41,801 nucleotides of DNA, taken from the NCBI GenBank assembly GCA_029204225.1, contig MU835100.1, positions 1 through 41,801 of the forward strand. The letters are read 5' to 3'. Made by a program: the position numbers and the translations under genes. The DNA comes from Diphasiastrum complanatum. Taxonomy: Eukaryota > Streptophyta > Lycopodiopsida > Lycopodiales > Lycopodiaceae. Position 1 is the first letter of the stretch; every line of letters begins with the position of its first letter. Of this stretch, positions 24,101-29,548 are shown in pieces. The notes under the pieces are model-generated. The model had not been told where the DNA came from, searched no databases, and was given only the letters and a program-made list of their open reading frames with translations.

Positions 24101-25314
24101 GCTCATGTTTCTCACCATGGGGAACAATGAAAATGAAGCAATGAATTTCAAATGGGAAAACATGTTTCACAAAATTACAACTCCTTCAGATGATCGCACT
24201 TCTCAAATTTGCCATAAATACGCCCTAACCATAAACCAAATTTATTTTCCCGACAAAACTCTAGCTTTAGAAGTGGCACAAGCTAGCTACAAACAAAAGA
24301 AAAAGGAAAGTGGCGAATGCCTTAGAAACCATTTTAAAGGCACCTTCGGCTTTTTCGGTTTTTTCGCTGCCTTTAGTCTAAGGTCATATGAGAAAAGGCT
24401 CGAATCGGGCAGAAGCCTGTGTGTGAGTGCATGAGTTTGTGTGTGTGTGTGTGTATAAGGTACAGTGGGACCAATAATTCCAAGCAAAAATGTTTCAGTT
24501 TGTGTTTCCACAAACTTTACATTCCAGGTATCGTGTAAAATAGACCTCAATCAATCCAGTATAAAACAGGCTTGAAACGCCCATTCCCTCACAAATTCAA
24601 GTATCCTACGTACTGTAAGAAGTGAAGGATACTTTAATCTGAAAGAAAACACCGAAAACTGATAGTCTCAAATGCTACCAAAAGATTATGCAATAACATA
24701 GCAACTGTTAAGATTATTAGTTATTTTTTATTCAAACTCACTACCAGCTTGTCTGCAAAGAAAACGATTCGATAACTTGAATTTGACTTCTGAAAGCTTG
24801 CAGCAGAGGGAGATATAGTTGCTAGTTTCAATTAAGGTAGAGCGGTAGACAACAGACAAAATTACTGTCTCCCACTCCTAAGTACTTCTGCAGAAAACTT
24901 CTTATAATGACCAGAATCAACATGCCTCAAAAATACCAAATCATTCACAAACTGAAAACTGAGTTAAGAAGAATTACTGATTAGGAATGAAGATTTGAAG
25001 CTGCATAGCAGCACTTCCTTCCAACTCACCCAAACAATGCGTTGTGCACCATCTATCTTTTCCCCCGGCTGCGTTCCTGAATCCTCTTCGGAGATGGCAG
25101 AATCCAGAACTTTTAGCAGATTGTTCAAAGCCCCCTCCCCAGCAGTTTCGAGAACAGTGCAGCTACCCAGGGTGGCCCCTGACGGTAATTCATGCCCTTT
25201 CATAAAATCCTTCAAACGGCTCACAATCACTTCTGTAGGATTCTCGAACACACCATGAAACTTTTTGAATCCTGTTATGTAAATCCTGGTGGACTGTACC
25301 CCCTCTGACCCCAT
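8167..25314 (-). CDS. Pyroglutamyl-peptidase I (pyrrolidone-carboxylate peptidase, family C15), four exons
   Basis: This cytosolic-type cysteine peptidase removes N-terminal pyroglutamate (5-oxoproline) from peptides. Joining 25314-25030, 21483-21379, 10160-10113 and 8409-8167 gives 226 codons plus TAG, close to the usual 210-225 for plant C15 proteins. The family hallmarks run in order: TGFKKFHGVFENPTE near the N-terminus, LGSCTVLETAGEGAL, FGVNSGATRFAVERRAVNEA with the catalytic Glu110, SDDAGRFVCNYVYYHS with Cys176, and CIFVHVPLF with His199. All three introns are GT-AG and phase 0. The start ATG opens with MGSEG, as I recall for plant members, and there is no signal peptide. Introns are 3546, 11218 and 1703 bp, with intron 2 packed with retrotransposon remains. 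The intron 2 donor (GTCACG) is weak. Intact catalytic residues and frame argue for a working gene. Confidence 0.93.
8819..9412 (+). pseudogene. Possible decayed coding sequence inside intron 3, antisense to the host gene
   Basis: A 90-codon frame (8819-9091) with protein-like composition is followed, in shifting frames, by further readable stretches. One runs from about 9196 through SYDIPETACIFAIPEELSDA to QEA, a stop, then LLKDIGKVWKDIKHPT to about 9410. Several in-frame stops and at least one frame change mean it cannot encode one protein now. It may be an old transposon or retrogene copy. I do not recognise the family. Confidence 0.25.
10113..10160 (-). CDS. Pyroglutamyl-peptidase exon 3 (codons 131-146)
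   Basis: A 16-codon micro-exon, RVPIVAEDGPISTTRQ, lies between TTTGCAG and donor GTACAA. It matches the family's PIV...DGPIST.R segment, and its length of 48 bp keeps the frame. It is too short for ordinary ORF searches and lies only 108 bp from the nested gypsy LTR that ends at 10269. Confidence 0.9.
10269..11393 (-). mobile_element. 3' LTR of a minus-strand gypsy element (LTR family 2)
   Basis: On the minus strand it begins TGTTATAGCTTTTACTCCC directly after a purine tract (AAGGGGGAAGGGA, plus 11394-11406) that follows gypsy pol. It ends near ATAACTTCACA (plus 10269-10279). An AATAAATACTCAATTC stretch fits a polyadenylation site in the R region. The sequence beyond the end starts TTTTGGTACC, a poor primer-site resemblance. 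Length is about 1.1 kb. A 129-bp piece of the same LTR recurs at 16789-16917. It sits in intron 2 of the peptidase gene, 108 bp from exon 3. Confidence 0.65.
11031..11166 (+). repeat. 75-bp-period direct repeat with G-box palindromes in LTR family 2
   Basis: Segments 11031-11076 and 11106-11151 are near-identical (about 46 bp, three to four differences), and a third partial copy follows at 11152-11166. The perfect palindrome GACACGTGTC (11078-11087) lies between them, and another, GCCACGTGGC, is at 10990-10999. Both contain the plant G-box core CACGTG. Repeated enhancer blocks are common in LTR U3 regions. A regulatory role here is inferred. Confidence 0.6.
11405..12235 (-). pseudogene. Ty3/gypsy pol, integrase end and chromodomain-like tail (broken)
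   Basis: Read on the minus strand, ALFEVLGQT then HPKMDGQTERVNQTLEDKLR (end of the integrase core), a frameshift near 12105, WEKYLPVLEFAYND, FLQVPKDSKTLKTSKCYKLS, a single in-frame TAG after CGP, then KVYHVFHVSRLKRVL and a chromodomain-like tail (VLDRRERCLRNR, CEYLVAWHGRPLFDATWE). The order and motifs are those of a chromovirus-type Ty3/gypsy element. The catalytic DDE core upstream is missing. It is followed directly by a polypurine tract and the LTR at 10269-11393. Frameshift plus stop make it non-functional. Confidence 0.85.
12222..12241. repeat. Left copy of a 20-bp direct repeat flanking the 3.8-kb insert
   Basis: CCTAGCACTTCAAACAATGC here and CCTAGCACTTCAAAAAATGC at 16056-16075 differ at one base. 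They bracket the material that separates the two halves of the gypsy element. This fits a target-site duplication of the length made by target-primed insertion, but chance microhomology in pol is also possible. Confidence 0.5.
12356..12637 (+). CDS. Unrecognised acidic coding-like fragment, no start codon
   Basis: A 93-codon frame opens just after TGA at 12353 and ends at TAA. It reads through QAVKSAKQFDVTMPEGF, a strongly acidic block EEEDVFEEKEV, and a Pro/Ala/Thr/Ser tail. GC content is higher than in the flanks and the composition is protein-like, suggesting the C-terminus of a captured or transposon-borne protein. It lies inside the composite insert. No family recognised. It could be part of the internal region of the element whose LTR is at 13751-14196, although on the opposite strand. 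Confidence 0.3.
   Translation, partial: FKQIHDTTVNVEDSSQQLQDENVPATLRVDQAVKSAKQFDVTMPEGFEEEDVFEEKEVSTSISCQPRTVPSGPPAATASTTVDSGDTLGLVSS
12752..13201 (-). CDS. Unrecognised Asp-rich ORF with internal repeats
   Basis: This 149-codon ORF starts MTCPSQEEDRKRKEHDACFL. Its second half repeats an Asp-rich unit (TIDDLHMVDVDLDMFDDADI, then SMIDDLDMLVVYDIDKIHI), and the DNA shows the matching short tandem motif CATGTCAAGGTCA at about 12834 and 12905. It lies in the presumed internal region downstream (minus strand) of the primer site at 13738-13750, where gag would be expected, but no gag or zinc-knuckle motif is visible. It may be a chance product of repeat DNA. Confidence 0.25.
   Translation of the reverse strand: MTCPSQEEDRKRKEHDACFLLDCQGAIVEENPLPTHSMKPSENTSSRDEIQMFGDMNLPLEFQGKKYEEHNLPLHGEDQVNRITGTIDDLHMVDVDLDMFDDADIWMNDQTNKATSMIDDLDMLVVYDIDKIHIIICTLMTLNDELEHD
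13738..13750 (-). promoter_or_regulatory. Candidate primer-binding site of LTR family 1
   Basis: On the minus strand, TTGGCGCAACAAC immediately follows the CA end of LTR copy B. TTGGCGC is the usual opening of one class of plant Ty3/gypsy primer sites. This makes copy B a 5' LTR with its internal region running toward lower coordinates. Confidence 0.45.
13751..14196 (-). mobile_element. LTR family 1, copy B (probable 5' LTR)
   Basis: 446 bp with TG...CA ends: plus strand starts TGAACCACCC and ends GGACATAACA. It aligns with copies A and C throughout, including AGGAAGCATGAAGGTAGAG, CTGGCAATGAATCAA and the GACGTGGCATAACTAA block. A TATA-like run (minus CTCTATATATTG) lies in the middle. It abuts copia gag sequence at 14197, so the element probably landed in that copia copy. 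Confidence 0.7.
14197..14442 (-). pseudogene. Ty1/copia gag N-terminus (truncated by LTR copy B)
   Basis: The minus strand encodes MLGSFGMANMGESILSENSK, then KLDGISNYAVWKFKMKNIL, LWDVVTGDERRLPNEADI and DRKARKALTFINLSVKDHI, the typical start of plant copia gag (SNY.W...M...L). The frame is cut by the LTR end at 14196. It points opposite to the copia pol fragments just to the right, so it comes from a different copia copy or an inverted piece. Confidence 0.75.
14524..14695 (+). pseudogene. Ty1/copia reverse transcriptase, N-terminal fragment
   Basis: The frame open from 14524 reads VVSGNYVDFLTSLDEPTSVD, then QARNKEEWIQAMDLENQALM and KSGT. This matches the start of the copia RT domain (EP.S..EA.....W..AM..E...L...GTW). 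Homology stops abruptly after SGT, where unrelated sequence takes over without a stop codon. A TTG at 14602, not an ATG, is the nearest alternative start. Confidence 0.75.
14696..15560 (+). other. Foreign poly(A)-ended segment inside copia pol; carries an unrecognised ORF
   Basis: This 865-bp segment replaces the RT core and most of RNase H. It begins SFGGYSCVHGAMQVDGCYL in frame with the RT fragment, stays open for about 230 codons to TGA at 15387, and includes DDQVEDQEVDLKALQVVKS, a Leu/Phe-rich stretch and DDGILWQDEDGGSFMEY. No known domain is recognised. It ends in 15 consecutive A (15546-15560), immediately followed by copia RNase H sequence in the same orientation. The pattern fits a polyadenylated transcript joined to the element by template switching during reverse transcription. 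A simple A-tract expansion in unrelated filler is the alternative. Confidence 0.45.
15561..15771 (+). pseudogene. Ty1/copia RNase H end of pol
   Basis: Starting right after the A-tract, the frame reads YARSKHI, a TAG in place of the usual Glu, IQYHFVKERVIANEVELQHV, SSRECVADIFTKALGKDLFM, then KLVEEGV and TGA (15769-15771). HARSKHIEI.YHF.RE and DI.TK.L are hallmark motifs of the copia RNase H C-terminus. A purine tract (TTGAAGAGGGAG, 15755-15766) precedes the LTR start, as expected. Confidence 0.85.
15767..16055 (+). mobile_element. Copia 3' LTR, truncated on the right
   Basis: Begins TGTGAAAGATTC directly after the polypurine tract of the copia pol fragment and overlaps its stop codon. A TATA-box-like CTACTATAAAAGG lies at 16021-16033. 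The sequence stops at the direct repeat at 16056, before any CA end or primer site, so the distal part is missing. Confidence 0.6.
16056..16075. repeat. Right copy of the 20-bp direct repeat flanking the 3.8-kb insert
   Basis: Partner of 12222-12241 with one mismatch. In this copy the repeat is part of the gypsy integrase zinc-finger coding sequence (THFLKC on the minus strand). Confidence 0.5.
16057..16788 (-). pseudogene. Ty3/gypsy RNase H and integrase zinc finger (broken)
   Basis: Minus strand, in order: PFVVETDASDIVIGAVLMQE, GRLVAFESKKLNPAHKNYPT, HEKELYAIIHALKAWRHYL (RNase H start), a frame slip, then HHNTLRYFCNQPNLRGRQVK, IRHKKGAENRVANALSR, a stop near 16310, and the integrase HHCC zinc finger LCHDNPSAGHPGVDRTYELI...HYVTHFLKC. 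Gene order and strand match the integrase/chromodomain fragment at 11405-12235, and the two are probably one element split by the insert at 12242-16055. The RT core is missing at the right end, where an LTR piece is joined. Confidence 0.85.
16789..16917 (-). mobile_element. LTR family 2 fragment
   Basis: Nearly identical to 11266-11393 (ACTTTATTTACATT, GTTACAAAGGTCACCACA, TTACAAGAAGTACAT, GACAGGGAGTAAAAGCT). It starts TGTTACAGC on the minus strand and breaks off after about 129 bp, directly against RNase H sequence. The junction carries a short duplication (TTTCTACGACAA at about 16767 and 16780), a sign of illegitimate recombination. It is either the outer edge of the 5' LTR after an internal deletion or part of a second copy. 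Confidence 0.65.
16918..17418. other. No gene seen (intron 2 of the peptidase gene)
   Basis: AT-rich filler with no recognisable transposon protein or structural repeat. Confidence 0.5.
17419..17845. mobile_element. MITE-like element with 20-bp TIRs and palindromic GGGAAC/GTTCCC clusters
   Basis: The ends TTCATAGTTGCCAGGGAACG (17419-17438) and, inverted, TTCATAGTTACTAGGGAACG (17826-17845) match at 18 of 20 positions. The interior is crowded with the same motif in both orientations, including perfect palindromes GGGAACGTTCCC (17763-17774) and GGGAACGCGTTCCC (17779-17792) and more copies at 17430-17500 and 17709-17835. Total 427 bp with no transposase, so non-autonomous. CAGGGAACG ends and dense subterminal repeats recall hAT elements. 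No clear 8-bp target duplication was found, so the class is tentative. Confidence 0.6.
18049..18112. repeat. Compound microsatellite (CT)n(CA)n
   Basis: About 24 CT units are followed by about eight CA units. Overlapping frames on both strands encode only SLSLSL/ERERER. Confidence 0.95.
19445..19478. repeat. Perfect hairpin, 11-bp arms
   Basis: TTTATCAGCCA and TGGCTGATAAA are exact inverted repeats with a 12-nt loop. It lies in intron 2. No run of T or other terminator context. Confidence 0.7.
21379..21483 (-). CDS. Pyroglutamyl-peptidase exon 2 (codons 96-130, catalytic Glu110)
   Basis: An acceptor reading ATACAG precedes VHFGVNSGATRFAVE. The 35-codon exon continues to CPDEMGWQPQ and ends at donor GTCACG. 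Glu110 in AVER matches the catalytic glutamate of family C15. The exon is exactly in phase with exons 1 and 3. Confidence 0.92.
22462..22650 (+). pseudogene. Gly/Arg/Asp-rich RNA-binding-like coding fragment in intron 1
   Basis: Between an in-frame TAG and TAA, the plus strand reads RQTRHGHRDRGYDRDGGRDS, NQYGGGGPLWSKGNYRDQAG and PYDCPSCRPWR. Alternating R/D/G repeats followed by a CPSC zinc-knuckle-like motif look like part of an RGG-type or RanBP2-type zinc-finger protein. It is isolated, lacks a start, and is flanked by repeat DNA, so it is most likely a captured or retroposed piece. Family assignment is tentative. Confidence 0.3.
22838..22902. repeat. Clustered GTTCCGACCC inverted repeats
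   Basis: GTTCCGACCC (22838-22847) and GTTCCGGCCC (22878-22887) both pair with GGGTCGGAAC (22893-22902), the second forming a tight hairpin with a five-base AAAAA loop. This resembles the end of a non-autonomous DNA transposon. No complete element was delimited. Confidence 0.45.
22938..22962. repeat. (CA)n microsatellite
   Basis: Twelve consecutive CA units in intron 1 of the peptidase gene. Confidence 0.95.
24437..24454. repeat. (GT)n microsatellite
   Basis: Nine GT units in intron 1, preceded by an imperfect GTGTGAGTGCATGAG run. Confidence 0.9.
25030..25314 (-). CDS. Pyroglutamyl-peptidase exon 1 (codons 1-95)
   Basis: Runs from ATG (25314-25312) to ...AQRIVW, followed by the strong donor GTGAGT (25029-25024). 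It carries the N-terminal TGFKKFHG motif and the LGSCTVLETAGEGAL block. The frame stays open a little into the intron (SWKEV...), which has no counterpart in the family, so the splice site is well placed. Confidence 0.92.
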
Positions 25315-25350
25315 CGCTTTTAGCCCCCCTTTTCAGACCCCTTGGATGAA

Positions 25351-25700
25351 GAAGAATAAATATCACACCATACGCACGCACAGCTACCGGCTCCGGGGGA
25401 AAGATTTTGTAAAAAGAGATTGAAACAAGGTTGAAGAAATCAAGGACAGTCGAATTGAAGTCCTCTTAGACCACTCTGATAAGAAGAATATGTGACCAGC
25501 TGCTGTGTTAGAAATAGTTGTAACAAGAGGTTGAGAGGAATCAAGCACAATCCGATTTCATCGCTTTCACACCAATCATATATATGAAGAATAATATATA
25601 ATACACCACACACACACAGCTGCCTGCTCTGTTGGAAAGATATGTGGCAAAAGATTCACTCGAAAAATTGAGAGAAATCAAGCACAATCCGATATATTGA
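25351..25700 (-). promoter_or_regulatory. Threefold diverged tandem duplication upstream of the peptidase start
   Basis: Three units starting at about 25351, 25481 and 25583 share the same ordered blocks on the plus strand: GAAGAATA, a CACACAGCT-like block, GGAAAGAT (absent or altered in unit 2), an AAAAGAG/CAAGAGG stretch and GARATCAAGSACARTCSGAT. Units are about 85-120 bp. The array ends 37 bp before the ATG, so it must make up the 5' leader or core promoter. It may change the length of the 5' UTR or multiply binding sites. That role is inferred. Confidence 0.6.
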
Positions 25701-25908
25701 AAATCTCAAATCCGTTGTACGATGTGATGAAGATTCGGTGAGGCATCGAAAAGAAAGATCGGAAATAGTTGCTCCTAACTAGGTTGCCTCGGGCGTCTGC
25801 TACGATGGATCGAGCCATGATTTTGGTTGGATCGATGGCTGCTCCCATTGATTGATCGCTCCAATCATGATACATAGACGGAAGGAGACAGCTGCTCTCT
25901 CCTCGTCC

Positions 25909-25988
25909 ATCTCCGTTTTCTCGTCGTTTTCTTTCTTTCTTTTTTGCGATCTCCGTTTTCTCGTCGTTTTCTTTCTTTCTTTTTTGCG
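25909..25988. repeat. 40-bp perfect tandem duplication, pyrimidine-rich
   Basis: Two identical 40-bp units (starting ATCTCCGTTTTCTCGTCG, ending TTTTTTGCG), about 595 bp upstream of the peptidase ATG. On the gene's strand it is GA-rich. It lies in the likely promoter or distal 5' leader. Confidence 0.85.
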
Positions 25989-26436
25989 ATCGTGACGATG
26001 AATCAGAAACTTGACGTAACGTTGCCCGTCATTCAGTTTTCACCCTCCTCACTCCATATTTAACCCACTTTCACCACTAAAGAACATTTTTAAGGCCCCC
26101 CCCCTTCTGCTTAAGGAGTGCACCCCAAGGCACCTCAAGTGCTGCTGCCGCCACTCCATCCAATGATGATGAATGGGGCTAAGGGAGAAAAATTTTTTAT
26201 CTCCCTTTGGATGGTGTTGGACCACTTGAGTATATGCACTAGAGGTGCATCTCCGGTGCACTACATAATGACCACCCCCCCCCCCCCGCCCCCCCACCCT
26301 CAAAAAAAAAAAATAGCTTTTGAAAATATGGATATGGTTTGAGTCACAAAACACATACCTACTAAGTCTCCCAATGGCTTCAATATGGTAAATGGTTGAG
26401 GTTGAGGTTGAGGTTGAGGTTGAGAGAGAGAGAGAG
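25989..26436. other. No gene seen; homopolymer C and A runs
   Basis: Contains poly-C runs near 26098-26104 and 26275-26295 and an A12 run near 26302. A (GGTTGA)n run at about 26394-26423 leads into a short GA tract. Frames here are Pro/Gly artefacts. Confidence 0.6.
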
Positions 26437-26479
26437 AGTATTGTGATTAGGCCACATGTGTCCTTTAAAGCCTTTCATA

Positions 26480-26572
<93 letters not shown>

Positions 26573-26604
26573 TATTGTGATTAGGCCATATGTGTCCTTT
26601 AAAG
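26437..26604. repeat. (CT)n(TA)n(AG)n palindrome flanked by a 34-bp direct duplication
   Basis: A (CT)13, (TA)18, (AG)14 run at 26481-26569 is a near-perfect palindrome. Directly outside it, a 34-bp segment beginning AGTATTGTGATTAGGCCA occurs at 26437-26470 and again at 26571-26604 with a single mismatch. GA repeats precede both copies. The pattern suggests unequal exchange or replication slippage across the hairpin. Confidence 0.9.
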
Positions 26605-26640
26605 TTGGTGATGGGCATCTATTAGTTTGGTAGGGATGCG

Positions 26641-26669
26641 CTCTCTCTCTCTCTCTCTTTCTCTCTCAT
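26641..26669. repeat. (CT)n microsatellite
   Basis: Imperfect CT tract with one TTT interruption. Confidence 0.9.
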
Positions 26670-26867
26670 ATTAATTGAAATGAGGTAAATTTGTTTTAGC
26701 TTTTCTTTATCTTCTATGAAAAAATCGTACATGCATGACATTAATTCTTGAGTCGTACAATGTATAGTAGCATGAAATAAATACTCATGTCACAAAAAGT
26801 TGATGGCCTCCGTCCATAATTTGCGAGCATTTGTAGCTTTGTAATGGATAAAACCCTGTGCCGAGGG

Positions 26868-26910
26868 CTTTTTGCACTTGAGTGCACAAGGTCCTGAAAT
26901 GCAAAAAGCC
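26868..26910. repeat. Hairpin with 11-bp arms
   Basis: GGCTTTTTGCA and TGCAAAAAGCC are exact inverted repeats separated by about 21 nt. It lies 200 bp from the GC-rich foldback at 27106. Confidence 0.65.
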
Positions 26911-27105
26911 TAAAGTCTAGGGCGTTACTCAACATAAAGTCCTCTTTGGATTTTTGGTATTTGCTTATGACTAATTATAGTAAATTCATTATGGTATATT
27001 GTCTCTTTATGAAAAATTGCCATAATGCCTTGACCATGTGGATGTCCAAGAAATTTTGGATAAACATGCCCTATTGAAATGAACCTAAGGTCAAGACTTT
27101 ATGTA

Positions 27106-27202
27106 TAGGGGAAGGGCTTTGTCCGGGGGCCTTCTGCGCCTGGAGGCGCCCGAGGGAGGCAGCCCGAGGCGCGGAGAGCCCTCGGGTAGCGGCCTTCCCC
27201 TA
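27106..27202. repeat. GC-rich foldback (97 bp)
   Basis: Ends TAGGGGAAGG and CCTTCCCCTA are perfect 10-bp inverted repeats. The interior is about three-quarters GC, in sharp contrast to the AT-rich flanks, and contains further self-complementary blocks (CCGAGGG with CCCTCGG, and the GGCGCC palindrome). No open frame. It resembles a small foldback element. Confidence 0.7.
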
Positions 27203-27210
27203 CCGTGAAA

Positions 27211-27475
27211 ACCTATTGATTTTTTTCTTTTAAAAATAGCCCACGATTTACTAAAAATAGGAAGTTTAATAATTTAGTTTAATGATAATTCCATGATCAA
27301 GACTTTCTAATAATAGTAAGCATATCTTACAAAGTATAATGTGCTTTTGTATGTGTCTTAAAATAGTAATAATGCATTACACTTTTATTACTCCAATTTT
27401 TGGAATAATAAATTCAGGTGTGATATTGTGGCTTTTAAGGTTTCACCAAAATACATTGTGAAAAAATCAATAGGT
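27211..27475. mobile_element. MITE-like element, 265 bp, 16-bp TIRs
   Basis: ACCTATTGATTTTTTTC (27211-27227) and GAAAAAATCAATAGGT (27460-27475) are inverted repeats differing only in one T. The interior is AT-rich and non-coding. It starts eight bases after the GC-rich foldback. No clear target-site duplication. Size and structure fit a MITE, and the superfamily cannot be assigned. Confidence 0.5.
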
Positions 27476-28235
27476 TGTAACGTATGAGGGATTGGTCTTT
27501 TTAGTGACTTTTTTGCCTAGTTCAATCAACCTAACCATAATATGAAGATCATTTTGGTTGGGGGAAAGGTCACTACATAATCCTTTCCCAAGTGTAAAGG
27601 ATTGGTAGAATATTTCATTTATAATAAAAAAAAAATTGTACGGTCCCCAATTTACAACTTCTTATAATATCGTTCTCCAATTTTCAAACTTTTGATCGAC
27701 CATAATATTCTTTGAAAATTCACAAACTTCAAAATTCATAATTTGTTGGGATGTCACTCTTAAAAATTATTTTTGTGCATTATTGTTATTGAAGTTGATA
27801 AAATAATATGATGCTTAATCCACCAAAGTGTCACTCTTGAGTCCATGATTCTTTGCAAGATTTATTGCACTTCAGAAGTGAAAAGTAAATTGCCATGAAA
27901 ATACATTTATAGCATTAAATGTCTTCAAGGGTAGTCGAGTTGTGCCTATGTGCTTATCTCGGCTTGTGTGTGAGTGGAATTTTGGAGCCTTGTGCTATTT
28001 GGCTTGGACTTTGTGAGAGATTTGCATATGGTAATCATAAAGAGGGTGACGACTACACGAAACAACAGACAATAGCATGAATCATGAGGCACATGGTACA
28101 ACTATGATGCCCTCTTTATATTTTCCAAATGTGGCACGCATGTGTGAGCAAAATTTGGCAAATGTGCTTGTTTTGGTTGCAAATTTTCTTGGAAAAAAGG
28201 ATCTATTTGTGGAATGTGGCAAAAACTCTGAAAGT

Positions 28236-28327
<92 letters not shown>

Positions 28328-29405
28328 TTGAGTAGTAAATTTTATGTGTTTAGCATTTCAGCTTTTAGTGTTAAGTAAATGAATAGTAAGACTATAATGA
28401 AATTCAAGACTAAGTAGTCTTCCTTTCATGGGATATAGAATATTCAAAAGTAGCACGTTCTCATGGCTATACCAAAATGCAAGATTTAAACTTACTTTCA
28501 TGGTATATAATATTAGAAAATACCATGCTCACATGGTTGAAAGGAATAGCAACCAGGTTTGCAGGCACATGACACTTATGGTCACTCTACAAATTGTACA
28601 CATCATACCTACTTGAATTCGTTACATTGACAACAAAATTATAGCATTGGTCATGGTACCCCAATTCATATAACATAGGTACAACTAATATGCAAACAAG
28701 TGGTAGAGTCTATAAATGCTTGATAATAAATGTTAACCCACACCATGAAGGACATTGTGTCATCCCATCAAAACTAAAAAAAGAAGAGGTATATTATGAG
28801 CATACTTGAACATTGTGACAAGTTTAGTCTTTTGAATAAGCATAATCTACGGTCGTTGCTATCCAAGCATATTAGCCACATAGCCCTTGAGTTTGCACAA
28901 CTACAAATGCAATTGTATGTGATATAATATGACATCACAATTACCTAGTAACAACTATGCTTGGGAAGCTCACACTTCTTGGAAAAAAGAGAAAAGTTGA
29001 TGCCACATGTCAAAACTACAATGGAAAAACATATGTTGACAAGTTTCTCCCCAAATGGACAACATGAACAAGACTTATCATTAACATCACGCTACAGAAA
29101 CTTGAGCCACAAAGAATGCATCCATATTCAAAAAGCAAGGTAGCTAAATTTCCCATAGAAGATTCCATGAACACTAGTACCAAGTATGGCTCGTATCATA
29201 ATGTTCAAAATTTTCCTCAAGACTTTCAAAAGCTAAAATAGCACTATACGTTTTGTATGGCCAAAAGTCATGCCAAGCCCCTTTTTCTATTTAAAATTAT
29301 CTTGAACCTTATTATAGTGTTGAATGTGCTACGTTTGAAGGAGTTGTCATGTTTTTTTTCTCTCAAAAATGTTAGCCATATAGTAGATACTATAAACAAA
29401 GTACA
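27476..29405. other. No gene seen
   Basis: AT-rich intergenic sequence. The only notable item is the 87-bp GA tract at 28238-28324. The frame 28077-28331 that ends in it is open only because of the repeat. No TE protein homology seen. Confidence 0.5.
28238..28324. repeat. Long (GA)n microsatellite
   Basis: About 43 uninterrupted GA units, the longest simple repeat in the window. Confidence 0.97.
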
Positions 29406-29548
29406 ACACAAATGATGTATCTCAAAAGACGAGCAAGCTTGTCAACTTCTTGTAAAACAAGCGAGGGAGAGATGAAATAATCTCCAGTTCCAAATTCTCT
29501 ATCGTTCCTATCAAGCCAAATGTTTCAAAGCGTAATTACTGAGTTGCC
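29406..29548 (-). pseudogene. LINE remnant, C-terminal zinc-binding RT-associated region
   Basis: Minus strand reads NSVITL, a TGA where Trp is usual, then NIWLDRNDREFGTGDYFISP and SLVLQEVDKLARLLRY. The W.IW..RN...F pattern is the end of the zf-RVT region that follows reverse transcriptase in plant L1-like LINEs. Orientation matches the RT fragment 1.1 kb to the right, so both may be from one element. Confidence 0.55.

Larger units (their letters stand above)
21484..25029 (-). other. Intron 1 of the peptidase gene
   Basis: 3546 bp from donor GTGAGT to acceptor ATACAG on the minus strand. It contains CA and GT microsatellites (22938-22962, 24437-24454), a G10 run near 24031, a hairpin block at 22838-22902 and the Gly/Arg-rich fragment at 22462-22650. 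A CATAGTTGCCCGTTCCC motif at 22264-22280 resembles the TIR of the element at 17419, but no matching far end was found. Confidence 0.8.

Noticed and set aside
26049-26354. 101-codon minus ORF with Gly-rich segment
   Set aside because: The Gly run is encoded by a homopolymer C tract; no motif or homologous feature.
28077-28331. 84-codon ORF ending in a long ERERER tract
   Set aside because: Open only because the (GA)n microsatellite has no stop codons; the upstream part shows no protein motif.
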